Source: Gemmatimonadota bacterium (GTDB lineage: Bacteria > Latescibacterota > UBA2968 > GCA-2709665). From it: a DNA stretch of 64,000 nucleotides. Location of the stretch: positions 1 through 64,000 of the forward strand of contig JAPPJY010000095.1 in assembly GCA_028874335.1 (NCBI GenBank), read 5' to 3'. Made by a program: the position numbers and the translations under genes. Of this stretch, positions 17,647 to 26,570 are shown one piece after another; the first letter of the stretch is position 1, and every line of letters starts with the position of its first letter. The notes under the pieces were generated by a model. That model saw only the letters and a list, made by a program, of their open reading frames with translations, was not told where the DNA came from and searched no databases.

Positions 17647-18540
17647 CTATGGCTTAAGCTTCTTGCGAACCGCCCGCAGCACGGCGTTCAGTTGATGTGT
17701 CAGGTACTGCGATACGTTACCGACCATACCCACCGAGTCCATCAGCGGAAACGTGGGGCCATGCCAGCCTCCGGTCCGATCGTTCACACGTCTTCCGATT
17801 GCGACCCCGTCCGGGCCAATGTGTGAACGGAGCAGGTCGAGGCCATCGTTGATCACTTCCAAGGGAAGCGCGCGTCCGGTTTTTTCGGACCACTCCGCCA
17901 GGAAGTACATCCCCCGCAGGATGTCAAATTCGAAGTAACGGGGAAACAGCGGCTTCAGCCACGCAGGGTTGATAACGCGGCCGTCTTTTTTCGAGCAGAC
18001 CAGTCGATGTTCGATGAGATAGCGTGCGCCGTCGTCCAGGAATCTCTGTTCGGCATCCGTATAGCTCCGGTTCGTGAAAAACAGAATGGCTTCCAGAGGA
18101 GGCAGCGTGGATACGATGGAGCTCTTTCCTGACCCGCGATACGCAGCTGGCGAACAGTTCAGGCCGCCGTCCGGCAACTGGTGTTTCAGGAACCACTCCC
18201 GAACCCAGGGGAGTTCGGCATCCACGTCGCAGCCGCATGACGCGAGTATCATATAGAATACGCCCAACTCACAGTGACAACAGTCCATTTTCACCCGGTC
18301 GGAATCCGTTTGCGGTGCACCAGCCGGATCGACAACAAACCTGGACCATGCACCGTCTTTGAGCAGTTTCAGCGCCCTGGCGACAGCCAACTCCGGTATT
18401 CGTCCGGATTCTCCCATCTCGTACAATGCGGCCATATGCCACCAGGGGCCGTTCCATTTCTTCCGGCTTTTCCGGTCGGGCACGTGAAAGATCTCGTCTG
18501 AATCCAGAACTTCCAATGTCAGGTCGTACGCGCGTTGCAT
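17647..18540 (-). CDS. prenyltransferase/squalene-cyclase-like alpha-toroid protein
   Basis: ~297 aa from ATG at 18540 (MQRAYDLTLEVLDSDEIFHVP); KHQLPDGGLNCSPAAYRGSGKSSIVSTLPPLEAI motif. Confidence 0.5.
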   Translation of the reverse strand: MQRAYDLTLEVLDSDEIFHVPDRKSRKKWNGPWWHMAALYEMGESGRIPELAVARALKLLKDGAWSRFVVDPAGAPQTDSDRVKMDCCHCELGVFYMILASCGCDVDAELPWVREWFLKHQLPDGGLNCSPAAYRGSGKSSIVSTLPPLEAILFFTNRSYTDAEQRFLDDGARYLIEHRLVCSKKDGRVINPAWLKPLFPRYFEFDILRGMYFLAEWSEKTGRALPLEVINDGLDLLRSHIGPDGVAIGRRVNDRTGGWHGPTFPLMDSVGMVGNVSQYLTHQLNAVLRAVRKKLKP

Positions 18541-18599
18541 TCCGGCTCCTGTTGCGCCACCCCGATTTTTCAACCGGGCCGATGCCAGAGACGCTGGAA

Positions 18600-19601
18600 T
18601 TACAGCCTGTCTTTGGACAGGGTCGCGACGGCGATGTGCATCCCCTCGCCGTTGTCCCCACCCTCGAACAGATTGAAATTTGTCTTCAGATTGCACCCCG
18701 CGTAATACAGCCGCAACGTGTCACCGACCTCCACCACGCACGGCGTCGAGACCGTCTTCCAGTCAAAACGTCCCAGGTCACGAGATGCGGCAAATGCGGG
18801 GGTCTCGTGGTTCAGAGTCCAGGTAACGCCATCGTCCGATGTGTCACAGAAGATCTCGTGGTAGACCATATTCATCGGACCGTCCTTCTTCTTCAGATGT
18901 CCGATATGCCACATGTAATAGGTCCCATTGATCTTATGAACTTCCGGATAGACGCACGACTTCGTGTTGCCCGTTGCCTGAACCGCAGGGTGTTCACGCC
19001 GCGTCCATGCAATCCCATCCTCCGACGCGTATTCGTAGACGTACCCGTAGGCCGTTTCCCACGAGTCATCGGGATTGGGACTGGCATTGAGCCACATACG
19101 ATAGCGGCCATCTTGCTTGTGAACGCACGGCGCCCGGCATTCCCGGATCAGGGGTTCCTGCAGGAATTCCCAGTGTAAACCGTCGCAACTGGTCGCATAC
19201 CCCATGGCCGAACTGATGTTCTTCGCCAGGATACCGTCGTCTCGATACTCCACGTGGGTCGTGCTCAGGAACCACATCTTGTAATGTTGCTCGTCCTCGT
19301 CGTACAGCACTCTGGGCGTATTCAGGTTCTGACCCCATGTAAGACTGTCGGCCGTCAGAATCGGATTGTCGGGGTGAAGCGTCCATTCAAAACCGTCGAC
19401 CGATTCGGCGTATCCGATACACGTCCTGTACAGCGTGGGCCGCACGGCTGAACCGGAAAACCACATTCGGTACTTGCCCTGCGCGTAGATGACACGCGGG
19501 CAGTAGATGTTGCATTTCATCCACGGCTGGGGCGGCGGCGAGTTGCTGAAAATGGGCGTGTCGGATCTTTCCCAGGGTTGTGATTGCAATGGCGATGCCA
19601 T
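18600..19601 (-). CDS. GH43/GH32-like five-bladed beta-propeller glycosidase-like protein
   Basis: 333 aa; YRMWFSGSAVRPTLYRTCIGYAESVDGFEWTLHPDNPIL, repeated MWxxG...SxDGxxW blades. Confidence 0.7.
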   Translation of the reverse strand: MASPLQSQPWERSDTPIFSNSPPPQPWMKCNIYCPRVIYAQGKYRMWFSGSAVRPTLYRTCIGYAESVDGFEWTLHPDNPILTADSLTWGQNLNTPRVLYDEDEQHYKMWFLSTTHVEYRDDGILAKNISSAMGYATSCDGLHWEFLQEPLIRECRAPCVHKQDGRYRMWLNASPNPDDSWETAYGYVYEYASEDGIAWTRREHPAVQATGNTKSCVYPEVHKINGTYYMWHIGHLKKKDGPMNMVYHEIFCDTSDDGVTWTLNHETPAFAASRDLGRFDWKTVSTPCVVEVGDTLRLYYAGCNLKTNFNLFEGGDNGEGMHIAVATLSKDRL

Positions 19602-19642
19602 GAAACCTCCCGTATGTCACGAAATGTGGGACCGCAGGACGC

Positions 19643-21841
19643 TCACTCCTCAGATTCAACGAAGCAATACAGTTGCCCGTCGTATGCGCCCACGCAGAAT
19701 CCGTCTTCGGTCAGGCAGGGCGCTGCCGCGATCGGGGAGCCCAGGTCAGTACGGCTGACGCAGGCGCCGGTCCGCGCGTTCAGGACGTAAATGCAACCGT
19801 CACCGCCACAGATGAGCAGACAGTCCCCATAGATGACCGGCGGCGCGAGAATGGATCGGACATCGCGGCGGGCCGGGACCATGTCAATCAGGTCATCGCC
19901 CGTTTGAAAGCGCCACAACAACGCGCCCGATTGGAGATCCAAACAGAATGCCTCGCCGTCCGGCGTGGTCGCGTACAGCCGGTCATCCCGCACCGCGAGC
20001 CCGGTGGGATACCTCGAAGGAAGCACGGCCCTGTTCCACACCACCTCGCCCGTTCCGGCGCTAAGGACCGCCAGTTGCGCGGGCTCGCCCCCGTACCAGT
20101 GAAGAGCCGGAGCGCCGCTGCCGGTGACCAGCAGGCCGCCGTCCACCACAGGCCGGGCGTAGGGATTCTCGACGCCCAGGGTCCGTTCCCAAACCACTTT
20201 CCCGCTACGTCTGTCCAACGCCAACAGCCCGCGTCGCTGGACGAGCAGGATGAGCAGTTCGCCGGAGATCCGCGGGCTCGCGTAGCACGGCCAGCCGTCG
20301 CCGCCTTCAATCGACGTGTACCACCGCTGCTCGCCGGTTTTCAGGTCGTAAGCGCCTATGCCGGCCTTGCCACCCGCGTATACCGTGTGGCCGGCAATGA
20401 CCGGAGAAGTATAGATCCAGCGTTCCGGAAAACCGGGCAGATCAACCGTCCAGCGAACGCATCCCGAGTCTGTTTCGATGACGTACAATCGCCCGGCAAC
20501 GGACACCGCCGCACAGAGATCGGTCCCATTGTCTTCAGTTGGTGAAGGTGGAGTGATCGCCACGCTGTTCTTGACGGCTGTGTCCGTTGATACTCGCCAC
20601 GCCAGCGCGCCGCTTCGAGTGTCGATACACGCGACGCCGTTTTGCGCTGGATATCCTTCGTCCGCCAGGCTCGCGAGGATCCGGTTGCCGGAACGTACCG
20701 GCGCGGCGCGGTGCAGCCCCACCGGAAGGCGATGCGTCCAGAGCAGGCGCAGGCCGTTGCCTGTTTCATCTAACGAAATCGACTCGTTATCCTCGCGCGG
20801 CTGCGGGCTCGCCGTCCGCACAAGGGGCTTGAGCCGGAACTCGAGATCCTCCTCTCGAAACTCAACGAGTCGATATCCACGCGGTCGCGTATCGAGGCCG
20901 CCGAAACAGAGCGGAGGAACGGCCGCGACGACCATCCCGTCCCGGGTGAACACCTTGCTGGAGTGCCAATGCCCATGCATCACCAGCTTTACACGATACC
21001 GGCGCAACGAGTTCAGAAAAGGAATGGACGGTGGCTTGTGAAGGAAGACGACGATTCCACGATCACACGGTTGTTGCGACAGGTCCGCCCACAGCCAGTC
21101 TTCCTTACGCTTCCGGTCCCGCGCCGGGTAGAAATTATCCTCGTTCGGATAGAGGACGAAATGCCAACGCCCGCAATCGAAACTGTAATACGGCGGGCCG
21201 AGTACCCGTTCATAGTGGCGCGTGAAGGGTTCACCTTCGCGCTGCTTCAGGATCTCCTCAATCTTCGCGTATTCCCTCCTGTGTTTCAATGCGACGAGTT
21301 CGTCGACAGTCAGATCGCCGAAACGCTCCTGATTCCCGTCGTGTCCGCCGAACATGGGCATTACGGGCGTCGAAACGCATTTAATTGCAGCGTAAAACTG
21401 TTCGAGTTCCTCAAGTGTTCCCCAATCCGTCAGGTCCCCGCTCGCAACAATCAGGTCCGGGCTGGCCTCCCGTTCAAGCTGTCGCAAATCCTGCGACAAT
21501 GTCTCGCCCTGAATCTGGCCTTCGTCCAACACCACGTGGGTATCGCTGATATGGGCCATTGAAAAAGTCCGTCGGTCCCCGTCCGGCAGCCTCTCGAGTT
21601 CGAAATCGACCCCGTGCTGTTCGCGGGTCCACCCAATCGTCGAACGATAGAATCCCTCACCGGGCCGGAAGCCGTCCGGAACCGTCACGAAAACGAACCG
21701 GTTCCCGCCCGGAGAGACCTCCAGCGCGTAGCGTCCGGCCGAATCCGTCCGCACGACGTGCTCACCGTTGGAAACGGGTACACCTTCGAGTCCGGTCCCT
21801 GAGGTCGCGTCCCGGACCTGGCCTTCGATAGGAATTGTCAT
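19643..21841 (-). CDS. metallophosphoesterase with N-terminal CarboxypepD-regulatory-like domain and C-terminal PQQ-like beta-propeller
   Basis: 732 aa; MAHISDTHVVLDE...IVASGDLTDWG...FGGHDGN...MHGHWH (calcineurin-like), then ACIDTRSGALAWRVS / YDLKTGEQRWYTS / LALDRRSGKVVWERT repeats. Confidence 0.85.
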   Translation of the reverse strand: MTIPIEGQVRDATSGTGLEGVPVSNGEHVVRTDSAGRYALEVSPGGNRFVFVTVPDGFRPGEGFYRSTIGWTREQHGVDFELERLPDGDRRTFSMAHISDTHVVLDEGQIQGETLSQDLRQLEREASPDLIVASGDLTDWGTLEELEQFYAAIKCVSTPVMPMFGGHDGNQERFGDLTVDELVALKHRREYAKIEEILKQREGEPFTRHYERVLGPPYYSFDCGRWHFVLYPNEDNFYPARDRKRKEDWLWADLSQQPCDRGIVVFLHKPPSIPFLNSLRRYRVKLVMHGHWHSSKVFTRDGMVVAAVPPLCFGGLDTRPRGYRLVEFREEDLEFRLKPLVRTASPQPREDNESISLDETGNGLRLLWTHRLPVGLHRAAPVRSGNRILASLADEGYPAQNGVACIDTRSGALAWRVSTDTAVKNSVAITPPSPTEDNGTDLCAAVSVAGRLYVIETDSGCVRWTVDLPGFPERWIYTSPVIAGHTVYAGGKAGIGAYDLKTGEQRWYTSIEGGDGWPCYASPRISGELLILLVQRRGLLALDRRSGKVVWERTLGVENPYARPVVDGGLLVTGSGAPALHWYGGEPAQLAVLSAGTGEVVWNRAVLPSRYPTGLAVRDDRLYATTPDGEAFCLDLQSGALLWRFQTGDDLIDMVPARRDVRSILAPPVIYGDCLLICGGDGCIYVLNARTGACVSRTDLGSPIAAAPCLTEDGFCVGAYDGQLYCFVESEE

Positions 21842-22035
21842 TGATCAAACCTACTGATTACCTGTGGATGGGACACGAAACAGGCCCCTTCTCCGCCGCG
21901 AAAAGGGACCCGTATAGGCAAATCTATCCGGTGAATCGACCGATCATTATCGGTTCGGCGTTCGGCACTCATCGGGACCTCCGCGATTCCCGTGCCGGCT
22001 TCCTTTTATCCTGATTCGGCGAGGCGTCGCTTGAT

Positions 22036-22356
22036 TCACTCGCCAGGCAGACGGTACGGCACGCTCTTGTTCACCGCTTCGTCGATGGTCTCCGGCGATA
22101 CGAGGACCGTCGTTGAGACTTCAAGAGCGCCTGCCGCCGCGATGTTGAGGGCGATGGCCGCAGCGGTGGCTTCATCGGGAATCTCTGCGAGCAGGATGAG
22201 GTCGTCATCGCCCATCGCGTAGTAGAAGCCCTCCAGCTTGCCGCCCATCCCTTCCACGGTCTGCGTCAAAGCCGCCCGCCGTCCCGTGCCTCCCTCTCTG
22301 AGCAGGCCCTGAAGACCCGACCGCGTGTACCTGGTGCGGAACATGTAATTGGCCAT
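22036..22356 (-). CDS. GYD domain-containing protein
   Basis: 106 aa; MANYMFRTRYTRSGLQGLLREGGTGRRAALTQTVEGMGGKLEGFYYAMGDDDLILLAEIPD. Confidence 0.85.
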   Translation of the reverse strand: MANYMFRTRYTRSGLQGLLREGGTGRRAALTQTVEGMGGKLEGFYYAMGDDDLILLAEIPDEATAAAIALNIAAAGALEVSTTVLVSPETIDEAVNKSVPYRLPGE

Positions 22357-22567
22357 GGTTCTACCTCCTGTCAGGTGGTGTTTATTAATTATCGGCGCTG
22401 CATCGTTGGCCGAAGATGCGGATACGGACCGAAGAAGATATCGTAGATTTGTGCCAGCAGTTCATCATTATTGTCGATGACATAACACCAGCCGCTCGAT
22501 TCAGCCTTCGCCGGCCACGTGCACAGCCTAATATGGGAAACAATCGAGGTGAAGTAAAGGGTTGTAT

Positions 22568-23665
22568 TCACTCATTCACGTCCCCTCTGTACCATCGGCC
22601 AAGTACCTCTTCCGCCGGTTTGCCCTGCGGCGTAAACCCGCGTTCCCTTTGAAGGGCCCGGCGATGCGCGCGGCGTCCTCCGAATCGCGTGCTTCCCTCG
22701 GGGAACCACTTCCAGACGTGCGTGCCGGCGAACCAGGGCTTGCGCCAGAACGTTTGAAACATCGCCTCGTAACACGTCGCCTGCAGCTCAACGTCCACGG
22801 ACGCCGCCGACCGCCAGACCCAAGGCTCCACGGCCGCATCCGCGGTACTCCGGTAGCCAACTTCCGTGAAGAGCACCGGCTTGCCCACCCGCCGCTGCAC
22901 TGCTTCGATCAGCTTTACATGGGGCGCCCACGCAGCCTTTAATTCGTCGAGCGTCAAGGCGGCGTCCGCGCTGTCCGCCAGCGGGAAGTAGACCTGGAGT
23001 CCGATGTAATCGAGCGCGTCCCAGAAGGGCACCTCCTCGAACTCCCGGTACCAGTTCGCCGAATAAGTGAGTTCGCCCCCGTACACCGCCCGCACGTCCG
23101 CGATCAGCCTGCGCCAGGCATCGGGGCGGTTCAACACGGCGCTGCGCAGTTCCGTCCCGATGCACAGCGCCTCCATCCCTGTGGATTCCGCAAGTTCGGC
23201 GTAATGGAGGATGAACCGCCGGTAGCTCGCCCACCATCTGTCCCATTCCTCGGGCGTCGAAAAGTCAATATTTCCCCGCCATCTCCCGTCGTTCCGGTCC
23301 CGGATCCAGACGTGCGGCTTTAGTATGGTCCGGATGCCTCGCTTCCGCGCGCGCTTGGCCGCATCCGCCAGTCCCTCGTCCGATTCCCCCCACCAGACCC
23401 GTCCCGAAGTCGCCAGGACCACCTCCGGGGCGCCGGCGCTTCGCTGCCACCCGAACGGCGTCTGGGAAATCCAGTTCACGTTCAGCGCGGCCAGGCGGTC
23501 GAACGCCGCATCCGCGGGGCGTCCCGGTCCGGCCACGAAACAGACGCCGCGATGTCTTTCCGTCAATAGCGACGCCGTGAAAGCCGGGGTCGGCGTCTCA
23601 GCCCATAACGCCCCGCTCGAGAGAGCACAACCAACAAGCACAATTGCCCGTCGCATCCGCGTCAA
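22568..23665 (-). CDS. secreted GH113-like TIM-barrel glycosidase
   Basis: 365 aa; signal peptide, RGVCFVAGPGRPADAAFDRLAALNVNWISQTPFGWQ, GMEALCIGTELRS, KPVLFTEVGYRS. Confidence 0.7.
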   Translation of the reverse strand: MTRMRRAIVLVGCALSSGALWAETPTPAFTASLLTERHRGVCFVAGPGRPADAAFDRLAALNVNWISQTPFGWQRSAGAPEVVLATSGRVWWGESDEGLADAAKRARKRGIRTILKPHVWIRDRNDGRWRGNIDFSTPEEWDRWWASYRRFILHYAELAESTGMEALCIGTELRSAVLNRPDAWRRLIADVRAVYGGELTYSANWYREFEEVPFWDALDYIGLQVYFPLADSADAALTLDELKAAWAPHVKLIEAVQRRVGKPVLFTEVGYRSTADAAVEPWVWRSAASVDVELQATCYEAMFQTFWRKPWFAGTHVWKWFPEGSTRFGGRRAHRRALQRERGFTPQGKPAEEVLGRWYRGDVNE

Positions 23666-23771
23666 TGCTGCGTCCCTTCTCGAGTCAATCCGTTCATGCG
23701 GGTGGTTATCCGAACCTCCGTTGTCCGACCTGGCGCATCAGACTGCCCGGACAGATCGTGCAGGACGGGTG

Positions 23772-23804
23772 TTGACTATGCCAATGTAAGACGTTATCTT
23801 ACAT
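23772..23804 (+). promoter_or_regulatory. putative vapBC promoter with overlapping operator
   Basis: TTGACT (23772-23777) - 17 bp - TATCTT (23795-23800); inverted repeat ATGTAAGA-cgtta-TCTTACAT (23784-23804) overlaps the -10. Confidence 0.65.
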
Positions 23805-23807
23805 CCT

Positions 23808-24041
23808 ATGAAAACAGTACTTTCAACCAGGGGTCAGATTGTCATTCCGGCCGAGTTTCGACACCAGGACAAGCTCGAACCGGGCCAGTCGTTTGCAATA
23901 GAACGGGTGGACAGAGGCGAATATCGTCTGGTTGTTGCCGACCCCCCGAGGAACCACGGCCTGGTGGACACACTCCTCGCGTGTCCCCAAAATGGCTGGT
24001 TCGCGCCAATCGAATCGGAGTCAACTGACTCGCTCGGATGA
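23808..24041 (+). CDS. vapB: AbrB/MazE/SpoVT-fold antitoxin (VapB-like)
   Basis: 77 aa; MKTVLSTRGQIVIPAEFRHQDKLEPGQSFAIERV; 4-bp ATGA overlap with PIN toxin. Confidence 0.85.
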   Translation: MKTVLSTRGQIVIPAEFRHQDKLEPGQSFAIERVDRGEYRLVVADPPRNHGLVDTLLACPQNGWFAPIESESTDSLG

Positions 24042-24454
24042 TCACCGTGATGTTTCTCGTCGACGCCAATGTACTGTCCGAGGCGACCCAGCCAGGGCCG
24101 GACCCGAGGGTGATCGAGTGGCTCGCGCGAAACGAACGCGACCTGGCCGTCGATCCCGTGATCCTGGGAGAAATCCGCTTCGGGATCCTTCTGCTGCCGC
24201 AAGGGCGTCGGCGTCGGGCGCTCGAGCGCTGGTTCGACGACGTCGCCCGTCGCATTCACTGTATCCCGTGGGATGCCGAGACCGGATTGCGCTGGGCGGA
24301 ACTGCTGGCGCATCTTCGTCTTGTGGGAAAGCCGATGCCGATCAAGGACAGTTTAATTGCCGCCACCGCACTGACCCACGGACTACCTCTGGCGACCCGA
24401 AATCGTCGCAACTTCGAAGTCAGCGGCGTCAAACTCGTCGATCCGATTGCCTGA
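24038..24454 (+). CDS. vapC: PIN-domain toxin ribonuclease (VapC-like)
   Basis: 138 aa; MFLVDANVLSEATQPGPDPRVIEWL, DPVILGEIRFGI, PMPIKDSLIAATALTHGLPLATRN. Confidence 0.9.
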   Translation: MITVMFLVDANVLSEATQPGPDPRVIEWLARNERDLAVDPVILGEIRFGILLLPQGRRRRALERWFDDVARRIHCIPWDAETGLRWAELLAHLRLVGKPMPIKDSLIAATALTHGLPLATRNRRNFEVSGVKLVDPIA

Positions 24455-24577
24455 AAGGGGAGTGTGGAAATAAGGGTCTGTGGGCTGCCTCTTTAGAGAA
24501 TCAAGGTCAACAGTACCGCATCCTCGTTTGATCCGGCTTCGCGTCGTCTGTTGTGGCTTAAATTCGAGAATTGAAAA

Positions 24578-24607
24578 CAGGGGAAGGGGCGATCGCCCCT
24601 TCCCCTG
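24578..24607 (-). terminator. perfect 30-bp palindrome, Rho-independent terminator-like on minus strand
   Basis: CAGGGGAAGGGGCGATCGCCCCTTCCCCTG followed by TTTTC on minus strand, downstream of DUF4160 gene. Confidence 0.7.
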
Positions 24608-24710
24608 CAGTTTGCCTGTCAACGCCGTGACCCCGCTCCAATCAATCCGTCCACCTCTGCTTCGTAAGCGGCACACCGCCCGATCCTCATGGAATCGTTG
24701 GTTTGAATTA

Positions 24711-24977
24711 TCATTCCAGTGGAGCGATTTTACCAGGCGATTCGAGGCGTTGTGCCTTCTGCCACGCTTGCCGTAACTGAAGCCGTCGCAAGAGTGCCCA
24801 TTCCATTACGAGACCCTGTGCGCGCGGCGGCAGGCGCCCACCCAGAACCGACGGTGTTTCTATACTGATCACTGCCTCGTCCCCACTGTACTCAGCGTGG
24901 AAATGTGCGGGCGCGTGGTCATTGAAATACATTCGAATAACGATTCCGTAAAATCGGCAGAGTTCAGGCATTTTCAA
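24711..24977 (-). CDS. DUF4160 domain-containing protein (putative toxin-antitoxin partner)
   Basis: 88 aa; MPELCRFYGIVIRMYFNDHAPAHFHAEYSGDEAVI. Confidence 0.85.
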   Translation of the reverse strand: MKMPELCRFYGIVIRMYFNDHAPAHFHAEYSGDEAVISIETPSVLGGRLPPRAQGLVMEWALLRRLQLRQAWQKAQRLESPGKIAPLE

Positions 24978-25251
24978 CCGATACCAATGTGTCGGACATC
25001 ACCTCCACAACCGATTTGCCGCTGAGCTGCAGATACAGGGCATCGGGGCAAAGTTCCAATTCCTCACCCCAAGCCACAGCGCCATGATCCTCAATTCGTA
25101 CGGCTTCAAAAAAGGAGCGATCTTCCCAGGCATCGAATACGCCGCGTCCAGCCATGTGCGCCAGGTCAATTTCACCCTCGACACCGTCCGAATAGCGCAG
25201 CCAGATGTGGTAGCCTTCTCGGGCTTCCACTGCAATTGGTCGTATCATCAT
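24964..25251 (-). CDS. DUF2442 domain-containing protein
   Basis: 95 aa; YHIWLRYSDGVEGEIDLAHMAGRGVFDAWEDRSFFEAVRI..VAWGEELELCPDALY; overlaps DUF4160 ORF by 14 bp. Confidence 0.85.
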   Translation of the reverse strand: MMIRPIAVEAREGYHIWLRYSDGVEGEIDLAHMAGRGVFDAWEDRSFFEAVRIEDHGAVAWGEELELCPDALYLQLSGKSVVEVMSDTLVSVENA

Positions 25252-25295
25252 ATATTCCAGCGAACAACCTTGTAATGGGGCTCCATTCGTTGGAT

Positions 25296-25333
25296 GAAAA
25301 AGGGGAAGGGATCGCTGCCCCTTCCCCCTTTTC
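25296..25333 (-). terminator. hairpin terminator similar in sequence to 24578-24607
   Basis: gaaaaaggggaaggg-atcgct-gccccttcccccttttc; T-run follows on minus strand, downstream of 25383 gene. Confidence 0.65.
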
Positions 25334-25382
25334 GGATTCGCATTGTACGTCCACCAGCGGAGATGGATTTCCGTTGAAGCCG

Positions 25383-26258
25383 TTACTGCATCAGGCTTCC
25401 GGTGTAGGAGATCCCGAACAGGAACGTGGAGCCTGCGAAAAACGTATATGGCGCTCCCAACGAGGGGTCAGCCCGGCCGAGAACGGACACGCGCGCCGCG
25501 GCTTCAAGGGCGATGCCCTGCGGCAGGCTGACGATCGCAGTCGGTATCGCATAGGTGACCCGCCGGCCCGCGCCCGAGATCCCTTCCAGCTTGAGGGCAA
25601 CGTTCAACATCTCGACGGGGCTGCCACCGATCTCGACATTGTAGATCAACTCGTCGTCCGGGTTGTGGTGAATGGTTTCGTTGGTCTCTCTGAGGCGATA
25701 TCCCAGGTCGATGTTGGCGTATATCGGGATGGGCCAGTAGGACTTGCCGATTTGCGCGACCAATTCAACGTCCCACTGGCCGTTGCCGGCGGACATGGCC
25801 TCGGGCGCAGCGCGGAAATCCCCGGTTGGCGCCTTGATGCCGAGCATCAGGGTGCCCACGACGGGCTCATGAACGAGGTTGACCTTGCCGAAGACACGGA
25901 TATCGCCAAGTCCTGACTCCTTTGCGCGGTATCCGAACATCTCTCTGTGCCTGTTCGAAGTGAAATTTTCAAACTTCCTGTTGATCGCCCCGAACTGAAC
26001 GCCGAGATCGAAGCGCTTGGTCACCCCGTAGTACACGTCGAGATACACCTCCTGCGAAGTATAATCCGCGGGAATCCCACTCGGTTCTCCATCCTTGTCG
26101 TAGTGTTCATCGGTGGCCTGGTACAGGCCGGTAATCTTGCTCCACACCTGTCCCTTTTCAAGGGTCCACGCACCCGCGTACGCGGCCTGTGGCGCAATAA
26201 GTCCGACGGTGAGGACGAGTAAGGCGACCATACGCGAGAGGGTTCTCTGGATCGTCAT
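25383..26258 (-). CDS. outer-membrane beta-barrel (transporter/MetA-like) protein
   Basis: ~291 aa from ATG at 26258; signal peptide MTIQRTLSRMVALLVLTVGLIAPQAAYA, amphipathic strands, YYGVTKRFDLGVQFG. Confidence 0.6.
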   Translation of the reverse strand: MTIQRTLSRMVALLVLTVGLIAPQAAYAGAWTLEKGQVWSKITGLYQATDEHYDKDGEPSGIPADYTSQEVYLDVYYGVTKRFDLGVQFGAINRKFENFTSNRHREMFGYRAKESGLGDIRVFGKVNLVHEPVVGTLMLGIKAPTGDFRAAPEAMSAGNGQWDVELVAQIGKSYWPIPIYANIDLGYRLRETNETIHHNPDDELIYNVEIGGSPVEMLNVALKLEGISGAGRRVTYAIPTAIVSLPQGIALEAAARVSVLGRADPSLGAPYTFFAGSTFLFGISYTGSLMQ

Positions 26259-26570
26259 CTTCGCGTACGGGAACGAGATTTCAGTTGATTGGCTCAACTC
26301 CAGCTCCTTTTCGATACGTCCCCCGGCCTGCCGGACAGCGTCGGGCAGACGTAGAAGACAATCGTGAATAAAGCATCTGAACGCCGGGGGATTTTCTGCC
26401 GCCGCCACGGCCCGCGTGAAACGGCAAATTCACCTTTAATTCTACAATATTCATATCCGTACCGCAATAGGCATCTTCACCAAATGGCGGTTCACTATTG
26501 CAAAACGCGACAGCGCTGGCTGCGGACCCGTTCCGACGTCGCCCCTCACGACTCCCTTTCCCCCCTTTGG

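Noticed and set aside
21908-21930. cccgtataggcaaat matching the centre of the family A copy at 5917
   Set aside because: Only ~15 bp match without terminal inverted repeats; may be chance.
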